A DNA stretch of 41,067 nucleotides from assembly GCA_030835845.1 (NCBI GenBank), contig JAUROD010000059.1:1-41067 (forward strand), given 5' to 3'. A program made the translations under genes and the position numbers. Below the pieces are notes generated by a model. The model had not been told where the DNA came from. It made no database searches and worked only from the letters and a program-made list of their open reading frames with translations. Positions within the stretch are counted from its first letter, which is position 1. Each line of letters starts with the position of its first letter. This document shows positions 8,500 through 15,297 of this stretch, in pieces. Source of the DNA: Flavobacteriaceae bacterium. Its GTDB lineage: Bacteria > Bacteroidota > Bacteroidia > Flavobacteriales > Flavobacteriaceae.

Positions 8500-8659
8500 A
8501 ATAGCCTAAATAGATAACGCAGATTAACAATAACAAGAATTCTTTATTTGACGTTTATCAATTCAATTGACGTTATAAATATTTATTACTCTGGAAAATC
8601 CGAACGCATATAATAATTGCTCAATTTAATAGGAAGTTCGTCCTCATAGAGCATTTTTT
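8500..8659 (+). ncRNA. Candidate small non-coding transcript (about 160 nt)
   Basis: This stretch lies in the 390-base gene-free spacer between the carbonic anhydrase (ends 8270) and the metzincin gene (ends 8661). It is bounded by an orphan promoter upstream and a terminator-like hairpin with six T downstream. I see no ATG on the plus strand and no ORF. Inside it ATAACG near 8513 can pair with CGTTAT near 8571, and TTGACGTT occurs twice at 8548-8555 and 8567-8574. The boundaries are estimates. It resembles no RNA family that I recognise, and the rest of the spacer (8271-8459) shows nothing I can name. The call rests only on signal placement. Confidence 0.22.
8618..8659 (+). terminator. Imperfect intrinsic terminator, plus strand
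   Basis: TGCTC (8618-8622) pairs with GAGCA (8649-8653), an inner AGGA (8631-8634) pairs with TCCT (8641-8644), and six T follow at 8654-8659. The T-tract is on the plus strand, so it would stop transcripts coming from the carbonic anhydrase side, just before the converging metzincin stop codon. Confidence 0.4.
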
Positions 8660-8660
8660 G

Positions 8661-9686
8661 TTAGACCTCAATGGCAACTCGGACTGCACTAACCTTTCCA
8701 TCGTAACCTTCAACTGTTTTGGGATAAGTTAGGTTTGAGCTATGATTAAAACCTAGAGTGTGATGCATTTCATGTGCCTTGAGATCTGCAGTAGATGCTT
8801 TAACAAGATAGTCTCTATAAATATTCTCTGCAAAACCTAATACTCTACCAGGTCCTAGTGACGCTAATCCACCAACATTAACTGTTTTTCCAAGGTTGAA
8901 CTCTCCTTTAGCTAAAAGTCTTTGATAGACGTCTTCCTTGTCTTCTTCAGTTAAGACATTTAGATTGTCGTCAAATAAATGTTCTGCTAAAAATGTTGTT
9001 TTGTACTCTTCAGAAAGGACTATATACCCGAAATTAATCATAATTCCTGAAGCACGTCTAAAATCTTTAGCAGTCACTTCGTCTGCCCAATTATTGTCTG
9101 GATTGCTATTCGGGTCATAGTTATGGTATTTAAATTTCCAATTTAAAGCCTGTGAATTTTTGAGTTTAGTAATCAGTTCTGATGTTCCACTATAATTAAA
9201 GTTAATTTCTTTCACAGGAATGCCCGATGTTTTAAATTGTGCTAAATCGACCGTATTTCCATTGACGTCTAGGAATTCTGTATTACCCTCAACAAAAGGA
9301 TATTTCAGTTCTCCACGTGCATGGGCTCTAATGCGTGTAATTGTAAAAAGCTCTATTTCAGTTTCTACTCCCTCAATATCAATTATGGCAATAATCGTTG
9401 CGTCTTCAATGTCAACAGGAGCAAAGTTTGCTACTTCAATAGTTGTGTCATCTATTGGCTTAATTTTCAGTACTTTTCCAATTTCATAACGTCTCTCCTC
9501 AGAAGTCATCTCCTCTTCGGATTCACCGTCATAAAACATAATTTTGGAATTTTTGTCTGTATCAAAAGCAACTTTTAAGATGAGGTTATTTTCTCCAATT
9601 GGTTCTTCTTTACCACATGTTATAAAAAGTAAAGAGAATAAAACAAAGATTGTCTTTTTCGAATAAATAGACGTAAGATTTTTCAT
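8661..9686 (-). CDS. Metzincin-type zinc metalloprotease lipoprotein (putative)
   Basis: A 341-residue predicted secreted lipoprotein. The N-terminus has a hydrophobic signal ending in FITC, with Cys24 as the lipidated residue. It is followed by Gly-Lys-Glu-Glu, which resembles the Bacteroidota surface-export signal (Lys followed by two acidic residues). Near the C-terminus lies HEMHHTLGFNH (His305, Glu306, His309, Gly312, His315), the HExxHxxGxxH zinc motif of metzincins. The expected downstream Met-turn reads SSNLTYP, with Leu where Met is usual. The middle region is not recognisable to me. The substrate is unknown; a surface-exposed peptidase is the simplest inference. It stands alone on the minus strand within the interval separating cinA from rpmB. 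Confidence 0.72.
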   Translation of the reverse strand: MKNLTSIYSKKTIFVLFSLLFITCGKEEPIGENNLILKVAFDTDKNSKIMFYDGESEEEMTSEERRYEIGKVLKIKPIDDTTIEVANFAPVDIEDATIIAIIDIEGVETEIELFTITRIRAHARGELKYPFVEGNTEFLDVNGNTVDLAQFKTSGIPVKEINFNYSGTSELITKLKNSQALNWKFKYHNYDPNSNPDNNWADEVTAKDFRRASGIMINFGYIVLSEEYKTTFLAEHLFDDNLNVLTEEDKEDVYQRLLAKGEFNLGKTVNVGGLASLGPGRVLGFAENIYRDYLVKASTADLKAHEMHHTLGFNHSSNLTYPKTVEGYDGKVSAVRVAIEV

Positions 9687-9816
9687 GTTGTGTAAAATTT
9701 GGGTTTTAAATTATCAGTTTGTAAACCTAAAAAAAATTATAGACCAAACAAATAAATTTTCTGAGACATTCGTTTTTTTTTAATTAAAATATTTTATTCA
9801 TTGATTTACAGGTAGT

Positions 9817-9824
9817 TATTTTTG
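9817..9824 (+). promoter_or_regulatory. Possible upstream promoter for the rpmB operon
   Basis: TATTTTTG matches the -7 consensus exactly but lies 221 bases before rpmB, and the nearest upstream TTG (9801-9803) is spaced too closely. If used, it would give a leader of about 215 bases containing the inverted repeat ATACCT (9881-9886) / AGGTAT (9897-9902). Apart from this, the rpmB promoter and short repeats, I see nothing in the 359-base spacer 9687-10045. Confidence 0.25.
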
Positions 9825-10001
9825 TATTGAATTAAATCATTTGCTAGTAAACATCGAATTACAGCTTTTAAAATGACATGATACCTGATTCTTTTTAGGT
9901 ATGTAATGACATCAAATAGACTTAAAATGGACCGACCACAGATGCATTATTTGTATGGGTATAAATTCAAAAAAGAATTTTGTATCTCCAATAAAAAAAA
10001 G

Positions 10002-10009
10002 TAAATTTG
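10002..10009 (+). promoter_or_regulatory. -7 promoter element of rpmB-rpmG-DUF4295
   Basis: TAAATTTG matches TAnnTTTG exactly. TTG at 9980-9982 lies 19 bases upstream, a good -33 spacing. rpmB starts at 10046, giving a leader of roughly 30 bases. Confidence 0.6.
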
Positions 10010-10045
10010 CATCCTGTTTATAATAAACGGTAAAACAATAATATC

Positions 10046-10279
10046 ATGTCAAGAGTTTGTGAAATTAGTGGGAAGCGTGCTCAGTTTGGAAACAACGTAT
10101 CCAAAGCGATAAATAAAACCAAACGACGATTTGAAGTAAATCTTCAAAAGAAACGTTTCTTTATTCCAGAAGAAGATAAGTGGGTAACCCTTAAGGTATC
10201 TGCCTCTGCATTAAAAACAATTAATAGAAAAGGAATTTCTGCTGTGCTTCAAGAAGCAAAAGCACAAGGACTTTTATAA
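10046..10279 (+). CDS. rpmB: 50S ribosomal protein L28
   Basis: A 77-residue protein with the L28 signature: MSRVCEISGKRAQFGNNVS at the start, then KTKRRFEVNLQKKRF and VTLKVSASALKTINRKG. It is a component of the large ribosomal subunit. Length and the basic composition are normal for the family. It is the first gene of a three-gene ribosomal cluster with L33 and the small DUF4295 protein, driven by a TAAATTTG promoter and closed by a strong hairpin terminator at 10649-10677. Confidence 0.97.
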   Translation: MSRVCEISGKRAQFGNNVSKAINKTKRRFEVNLQKKRFFIPEEDKWVTLKVSASALKTINRKGISAVLQEAKAQGLL

Positions 10280-10289
10280 GTACTGAATT

Positions 10290-10472
10290 ATGGCAAAGAA
10301 AGGTAACCGCGTACAAGTTATACTAGAATGCACCGAGCACAAAACGTCTGGGCAGCCAGGAACGTCTCGTTACATTACGACTAAAAACAAAAAAAATACA
10401 CCAGATAGATTGGAGATAAAAAAATTCAATCCCATCCTTAAAAAGATGACGGTTCATAAAGAAATTAAATAA
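10290..10472 (+). CDS. rpmG: 50S ribosomal protein L33
   Basis: A 60-residue L33 protein beginning [21 protein letters not shown] and continuing with [24 protein letters not shown], both typical. Only one cysteine is present (Cys14), so the two CxxC zinc-binding pairs of the C+ form are absent. This is the zinc-free (C-) form, which is the ordinary one in many organisms. It starts 10 bases after rpmB and ends 3 bases before the next small gene. Confidence 0.96.
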   Translation: MAKKGNRVQVILECTEHKTSGQPGTSRYITTKNKKNTPDRLEIKKFNPILKKMTVHKEIK

Positions 10473-10475
10473 GTT

Positions 10476-10628
10476 ATGGCAAAGAAATCGGTAGCAACCC
10501 TTCAAACGGGCTCAAAAAGACTTACTAAAGTAATTAAGATGGTAAAGAAAAACGATTCAAAGTCGTATTCTTTTATAGAATCAATTATTTCACCAGATGA
10601 TGTAAATGATTGGTTAAACAAACAATAA
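10476..10628 (+). CDS. DUF4295 family small basic protein
   Basis: This is a 50-residue ORF starting at the ATG at 10476, three bases after the rpmG stop. It begins MAKKSVATLQTGSKRLTKVI and ends DDVNDWLNKQ. Its sequence, size and place directly after rpmG match the DUF4295 family, which is found in Bacteroidota beside rpmB-rpmG. Its function is not established. Its small size, basic character and constant company with L28 and L33 suggest a ribosome-associated role, which is inference. A terminator follows 21 bases after its stop. Confidence 0.85.
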   Translation: MAKKSVATLQTGSKRLTKVIKMVKKNDSKSYSFIESIISPDDVNDWLNKQ

Positions 10629-10648
10629 TACAAATTGACATTTAGAAT

Positions 10649-10677
10649 AAAAAGCTACTTTTACAGTAGCTTTTTTT
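10649..10677 (+). terminator. Intrinsic terminator after the rpmB-rpmG-DUF4295 operon
   Basis: AAAGCTACT (10651-10659) and AGTAGCTTT (10665-10673) form a perfect 9-base stem, extendable by A-T pairs, around the loop TTTAC, and the T-run continues to 10677. It ends only 13 bases before ftsY, so ftsY is either transcribed by read-through or from a promoter overlapping the hairpin. Confidence 0.88.
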
Positions 10678-10690
10678 ATTTCACCTAATT

Positions 10691-11641
10691 ATGAGTTTAC
10701 TTGGTAAGTTATTTTCCGGAGAAGATAAAGATTTGAGCAAAGGATTAGAAACAACAAAAAAGTCTTCTTTCTCAAAACTTGGAACTGCCATTGCTGGTAG
10801 AACATCAGTCGATGACGATGTATTGGATGAGCTGGAAGAAATTTTAGTTACTGCTGACGTTGGTGTTCCTACTACTTTAAAAATCATTAAAGCTATTGAA
10901 ACACGTGTTTCTAAAGATAAATATCTAGGTGCAAGTGAGCTTCAAACTATTCTTAAAGAAGAAATATTAGCTGTTTTAACTGCTAATGATTCATCGATAC
11001 CATTTTTATTTGAACAAAATTTTGACAATAAACCTCATGTAATAATGGTAGTTGGTGTAAATGGTGTTGGAAAGACAACAACAATTGGAAAGTTAGGTTA
11101 TCACTTTAAGCAGGCGGGTAAGAAAGTTGTTTTAGGTGCAGCAGATACTTTTCGTGCTGGAGCAATCGATCAATTACAAGTTTGGGCAGATCGTTCTGAA
11201 ATTGATCTAATTAAGCAAGAAATGGGAAGCGACCCTGCTTCTGTTGCTTTTGATTCGATTGAATCTGCTATTAAGAAAGATGCAGATGTAGTTTTGATTG
11301 ATACAGCGGGAAGGTTACACAACAAAGTCAATTTGATGAACGAGTTGACTAAAATTAAAAGGGTGATGAATAAAATTGTCCCCGATGCACCACATGAAGT
11401 TTTATTGGTTTTGGATGGATCAACTGGACAAAATGCTTTTGAACAAGCCAAACAGTTTACTGCTGCAACAGAAGTTTCCTCTCTTGCAATAACAAAATTA
11501 GATGGTACAGCAAAAGGGGGAGTTGTAATGGGGATTTCTGATCAGTTTAATATTCCTGTTCGATTTGTCGGTGTAGGAGAAGGAATTGAAGATCTTAAAA
11601 TTTTTAACCCAAGCGTGTTTGTACATTCTTTTTTTAACTAG
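10691..11641 (+). CDS. ftsY: Signal recognition particle receptor FtsY
   Basis: A 316-residue SRP GTPase that docks the SRP-ribosome complex at the inner membrane for co-translational insertion. An N domain (about 25-105) precedes the G domain. GTPase motifs are clear: the P-loop GVNGVGKTT (122-130), DTFRAGAIDQL (152-162), DTAGR (204-208), and TKLDGTAKGG, which carries the guanine-specificity motif. The long acidic A domain of the E. coli protein is absent, as in many other bacteria. It follows the DUF4295 terminator by 13 bases and is followed after 3 bases by an alpha/beta hydrolase gene. YidC, which can cooperate in membrane insertion, is encoded elsewhere in the window. Confidence 0.96.
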   Translation: MSLLGKLFSGEDKDLSKGLETTKKSSFSKLGTAIAGRTSVDDDVLDELEEILVTADVGVPTTLKIIKAIETRVSKDKYLGASELQTILKEEILAVLTANDSSIPFLFEQNFDNKPHVIMVVGVNGVGKTTTIGKLGYHFKQAGKKVVLGAADTFRAGAIDQLQVWADRSEIDLIKQEMGSDPASVAFDSIESAIKKDADVVLIDTAGRLHNKVNLMNELTKIKRVMNKIVPDAPHEVLLVLDGSTGQNAFEQAKQFTAATEVSSLAITKLDGTAKGGVVMGISDQFNIPVRFVGVGEGIEDLKIFNPSVFVHSFFN

Positions 11642-11644
11642 GTT

Positions 11645-12637
11645 ATGAAACTATTTTTAAAACTTACTGCAGGTATTTTTGCGATTTTACTCTTACTTTT
11701 TATTATTGGTCCAACAGTTGAAGCACCAATAATAGATAAACCTCTTCCAAAACTTGATCTTGCTGTTGATGAAATTACTGAGTGGGTTATTGAAAAGGAA
11801 TCTAAAATTAGTACTATCAAGCCAGATAATGAATCCAAAGTAATTTTTGTAGATTCAATTCCAACCCAAACAGAATATGCAATTGTTTATTTACACGGTT
11901 TTTCTGGAAGTGGGGAAGACGGTGCTCCTGTTCATGAGCAAGTTGCAGCATCTATAGGAGCGAACTTATATATACCAAGATTATATGCTCATGGGCTTGA
12001 AGAAAATGATGAATCTATGCTTGAATATACAGGTGAAAAATCATTGGATTCAGCTAGAGAGGCACTTGCAATTGGGAAAATATTAGGAAAAAAAGTCATC
12101 CTAATGGGAACTTCAACGGGATCAACATTAGCATTAGCTCTAGCAGCGAAACACCCTGATTTAGCTGCATTAGTGCTTTATGCACCTAATATACGAATCA
12201 ATCACCCTTTGGATTTTGTGGCTACATTGCCTTGGGGGCTTCAGCTTATCCGTCAAGTACAAGGAGGTAAATACAATGTAATCGAAGGTCAAACGATTTC
12301 TGAAAAAAGACAGTATTGGACGTGGAAATATCGGTTAGAATCGGTTGTTCAAATGCAGAAACTTCTTGAAACCGCTATGGTACCTGAGCTTTTTTCCAAG
12401 ATAAAATCACCGGTTTTCTCAGGATTTTATTACAAAAATGAGTTGGCCCAAGATCCCGTTGTTTCAGTTGAAGCAATGCATTGGATGTTCAGTCATTTGG
12501 GTACACCTAGTAACCTTAAAGGGGAATTCGCTTTTCCTGATGCTGGTGCTCATGAAATAGCTTGTTGGGTAGTCACTGATCATCATGAAAAAGTAAAAGA
12601 TGCAACACTAAATTTCCTTAATCGTATTCTAAAATAA
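11645..12637 (+). CDS. Membrane-anchored alpha/beta hydrolase
   Basis: A 330-residue alpha/beta-hydrolase-fold protein. An N-terminal hydrophobic helix (about 3-23) probably anchors it to the inner membrane with the catalytic domain outside the cytoplasm. The oxyanion-hole segment is YLHGFSGSG (His84-Gly85), the nucleophile is Ser157 in GTSTGS, and His303 in GAHEIAC is a likely catalytic base. The acid residue is not obvious. The general shape is that of an esterase or lipase; no substrate can be named. It is wedged between ftsY (3 bases before) and rimO (1 base after), so it must be co-transcribed with both. Confidence 0.83.
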   Translation: MKLFLKLTAGIFAILLLLFIIGPTVEAPIIDKPLPKLDLAVDEITEWVIEKESKISTIKPDNESKVIFVDSIPTQTEYAIVYLHGFSGSGEDGAPVHEQVAASIGANLYIPRLYAHGLEENDESMLEYTGEKSLDSAREALAIGKILGKKVILMGTSTGSTLALALAAKHPDLAALVLYAPNIRINHPLDFVATLPWGLQLIRQVQGGKYNVIEGQTISEKRQYWTWKYRLESVVQMQKLLETAMVPELFSKIKSPVFSGFYYKNELAQDPVVSVEAMHWMFSHLGTPSNLKGEFAFPDAGAHEIACWVVTDHHEKVKDATLNFLNRILK

Positions 12638-12638
12638 T

Positions 12639-13949
12639 ATGCGCACAAAAACCACAAAACAGAATCGAATCAATGTAATTACGCTAGGCTGTTCAAAAAA
12701 TATATATGATTCTGAGGTGTTGATGGGACAATTAAAGGCAAGTGGTAAAGATGTTGTTCATGAACAGGAGGGCAATATAGTTGTTATCAATACCTGTGGA
12801 TTTATTGATAACGCTAAAGAAGAATCGGTAAATACCATCTTAGAAAATATCAAACGTAAAGAGGCAGGGGAACTTGATAAGGTCTTTGTAACAGGATGTT
12901 TGAGTGAGCGTTACAAGCCTGACTTAGAATCGGAAATTCCACAAGTTGATCAATATTTTGGTACAAATGAATTACCTCAATTGTTAAAAGTTTTAGAAGC
13001 AGATTATCAACATGAACTTCTAGGTGAACGCCTTACAACTACTCCAAAAAACTATTCATACTTAAAAATTTCTGAAGGATGTGACCGTCCTTGCTCTTTT
13101 TGTGCCATTCCTTTGATGCGTGGTAAACATAGATCTACGCCAATTGAATCGTTGGTTTCTCAAGCAGAAAGTTTAGCTAAAAATGGAGTTAAAGAACTTA
13201 TTTTAATTGCTCAAGATTTGACCTACTATGGGTTAGATTTATACAAAAAAAGAAATTTAGCTGCTTTACTTGAAGCTTTAGTAAAAGTAGAAGGAATTGA
13301 GTGGATAAGGCTTCATTATGCTTTTCCAACAGGTTTTCCTTTGGATGTTTTAGATGTTATGAATCGTGAGCCCAAAATATGCAATTATCTGGACATTCCT
13401 CTCCAACACATTTCCGATTCAATACTGAAATCAATGCGTCGTGGGACTACAAAAGATAAGACTACTAATTTGTTATCAAAATTCAGGTCAATAGTTCCCA
13501 ATATTACTCTTCGAACAAGTTTAATAGTTGGTTATCCCGGAGAGTCTTTAGCAGATTTTGAAGAGTTAAAAAATTGGGTAAAAGAAATGCGTTTTGAACG
13601 TCTTGGCTGTTTTACCTATTCGCATGAAGAAAATACGCATGCTCATCAACTTGAAGATGATGTCCCTGAAGAAGAAAAGCAACGTCGATCATCAGAAATA
13701 ATGGAAATTCAATCTGAAATTTCATGGGAGTTAAATCAGGAAAAAATTGGTAAAACTTACCGTTGCATTATAGATAGAAAGGAAGGTAATTACTTTGTTG
13801 GTAGGACAGAAATGGATTCCCCTGATGTAGATAATGAAGTTTTGGTGGATGCAAGCAAGTTTTACCTCAAACAGGGTGAGTTTGTCTACTTAACGATAAT
13901 TGAAGCAGCAGATTTTGATCTTTATGCAGTTCCTGAAAATAATCTATAA
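12639..13949 (+). CDS. rimO: Ribosomal protein S12 methylthiotransferase RimO
   Basis: A 436-residue radical-SAM methylthiotransferase. RimO adds a methylthio group to a conserved aspartate of ribosomal protein S12. The N-terminal UPF0004 domain binds an auxiliary cluster through Cys18 (LGCSKN), Cys53 (NTCGFI) and Cys87 (TGCLSERY). The radical-SAM cluster is bound by Cys148, Cys152 and Cys155 in GCDRPCSFC. A C-terminal TRAM domain follows (about 370-430). The N-terminal LGCSKNIYDSE segment separates it from the tRNA enzyme MiaB. Its last 6 bases overlap the convergent LVIVD gene. Confidence 0.95.
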   Translation: MRTKTTKQNRINVITLGCSKNIYDSEVLMGQLKASGKDVVHEQEGNIVVINTCGFIDNAKEESVNTILENIKRKEAGELDKVFVTGCLSERYKPDLESEIPQVDQYFGTNELPQLLKVLEADYQHELLGERLTTTPKNYSYLKISEGCDRPCSFCAIPLMRGKHRSTPIESLVSQAESLAKNGVKELILIAQDLTYYGLDLYKKRNLAALLEALVKVEGIEWIRLHYAFPTGFPLDVLDVMNREPKICNYLDIPLQHISDSILKSMRRGTTKDKTTNLLSKFRSIVPNITLRTSLIVGYPGESLADFEELKNWVKEMRFERLGCFTYSHEENTHAHQLEDDVPEEEKQRRSSEIMEIQSEISWELNQEKIGKTYRCIIDRKEGNYFVGRTEMDSPDVDNEVLVDASKFYLKQGEFVYLTIIEAADFDLYAVPENNL

Positions 13950-15248
13950 CGGCAATTCTGCTGTTTTTACAAGGGCTGGAAGATTTGATATATCATATTG
14001 ATATAAGATACCTTTGCCAACAACAAATGCATTTGGAAAATCAATTATAACATCATATGCAAAAGGAATATTGTCATTTGCAACGACATCTATATTAGAT
14101 CGATCCGTTACGTCAACAACTTTAATTCCTGCAGTTCCATCACACACAATAAGATGATTCCCATAGATGGCTAATCCATGAGGGTTATATAAAATATGAG
14201 AATCAGTTAAGGTTAAATTCTCTGGATTCACAATATTATACACTTGTAGTTCATTGAGTTCTGTAAAACAATTTGTACCACCTCGCAAAGTAGCAAAAGC
14301 ATGTGTTTCGTCAGCAACAACAGGGTCGCAACTTCTAAAATGATTTATTTGATTTAAATAGGTTGGATTACTTGGTGAGGATACGTCATACATCAACATA
14401 CCTGTAGTAGAGCCAACAAATAAAGTTTGGTTTAATTTAAAAAGGGTTTCAGCTTGAACTTGAGTGTCAAACTTAGCAAATGGACTTGGACGATGGTTAT
14501 CACCTACTGAGAAAACTATAATTTCATTAAAATTTATGGTGTACAAAAAACGATCAACAGGGAGAAATCTTGTCATTGAACCAGCAGTAGAGGTTAGGTT
14601 AAAATCAACATTTCCAGAATCCTGAACAGCACTTTCAAAATTATAATAAGGACCAATAGGATAGTTCCAATCCTCGATAGGTTCCTCTGTGATTTCTGTA
14701 GTCCATCCAGTCACAATTCCTTTATCGTAATTTACCCATTCATAATTCACATAATCGTATTCTTCTTCAATTGTGTCTAGAGAGGGAAGTGTTCTATATG
14801 GATCATAGTAAAAAACATCGTTTACGGTAAAATCAGCTTTAAATTCAGGATTTAAAATATCCGTAATATTAAAGGTGACAAGAGCAGAATACATATCTGT
14901 GTAAAGATGATTGTCAATTATAGAGAGGTCTACAGAGCCAGGAATTGTAAGATAGCTTTTGTATTTCGGAGACTGTGGGTTACTGTTATCAACAATATGT
15001 ACTCCATCATATGGGTTATTAATTAATATATAGTTACCATATGTGATGATTTTACCAGCCTCGGTACTTTCTTTAGGGGGATCTACACTTACTTTAGATG
15101 CAATTTCAGCAGGTGTTTCATAGATTGGCTTAATATTTAAGATACGGACATATTCATCTTCTTTTGGTTTTTCCAAAATGATAATTTCACATGAAATAAA
15201 TATCAATGAGGCAAGAGCAAAAAAGAGATGAAAACTAATTTTTTTCAT
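13944..15248 (-). CDS. LVIVD-repeat beta-propeller lipoprotein
   Basis: A 434-residue predicted lipoprotein. The signal ends in IFISC with Cys20 as the lipidated residue. The mature part consists of repeated beta segments of LVIVD type, for example YILINNPYDGVHIVDNSNPQ, LVTFNITDILNPEFKADF, GMLMYDVSSPSNPTYL and GIKVVDVTDRSNI. Such repeats form a beta-propeller in Bacteroidota surface or periplasmic proteins of unknown function. An insertion rich in Tyr, Trp and acidic residues (about 155-205) interrupts the repeats. No enzymatic residues can be assigned. It follows the M14 peptidase gene on the same strand with a spacing of 49 bases, so the two may be co-transcribed. Confidence 0.82.
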   Translation of the reverse strand: MKKISFHLFFALASLIFISCEIIILEKPKEDEYVRILNIKPIYETPAEIASKVSVDPPKESTEAGKIITYGNYILINNPYDGVHIVDNSNPQSPKYKSYLTIPGSVDLSIIDNHLYTDMYSALVTFNITDILNPEFKADFTVNDVFYYDPYRTLPSLDTIEEEYDYVNYEWVNYDKGIVTGWTTEITEEPIEDWNYPIGPYYNFESAVQDSGNVDFNLTSTAGSMTRFLPVDRFLYTINFNEIIVFSVGDNHRPSPFAKFDTQVQAETLFKLNQTLFVGSTTGMLMYDVSSPSNPTYLNQINHFRSCDPVVADETHAFATLRGGTNCFTELNELQVYNIVNPENLTLTDSHILYNPHGLAIYGNHLIVCDGTAGIKVVDVTDRSNIDVVANDNIPFAYDVIIDFPNAFVVGKGILYQYDISNLPALVKTAELPL

Positions 15249-15297
15249 TTTAGATTTTTTTTAAATAAATTAATCAAAATTTATGCCATTAGAGTAT

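Noticed and set aside
8938-9578. Plus-strand ORFs opposite the metzincin gene
   Set aside because: Their translations are low-complexity, Ser-rich or irregular and have no start signal; the minus-strand frame has a signal peptide and a zinc motif.
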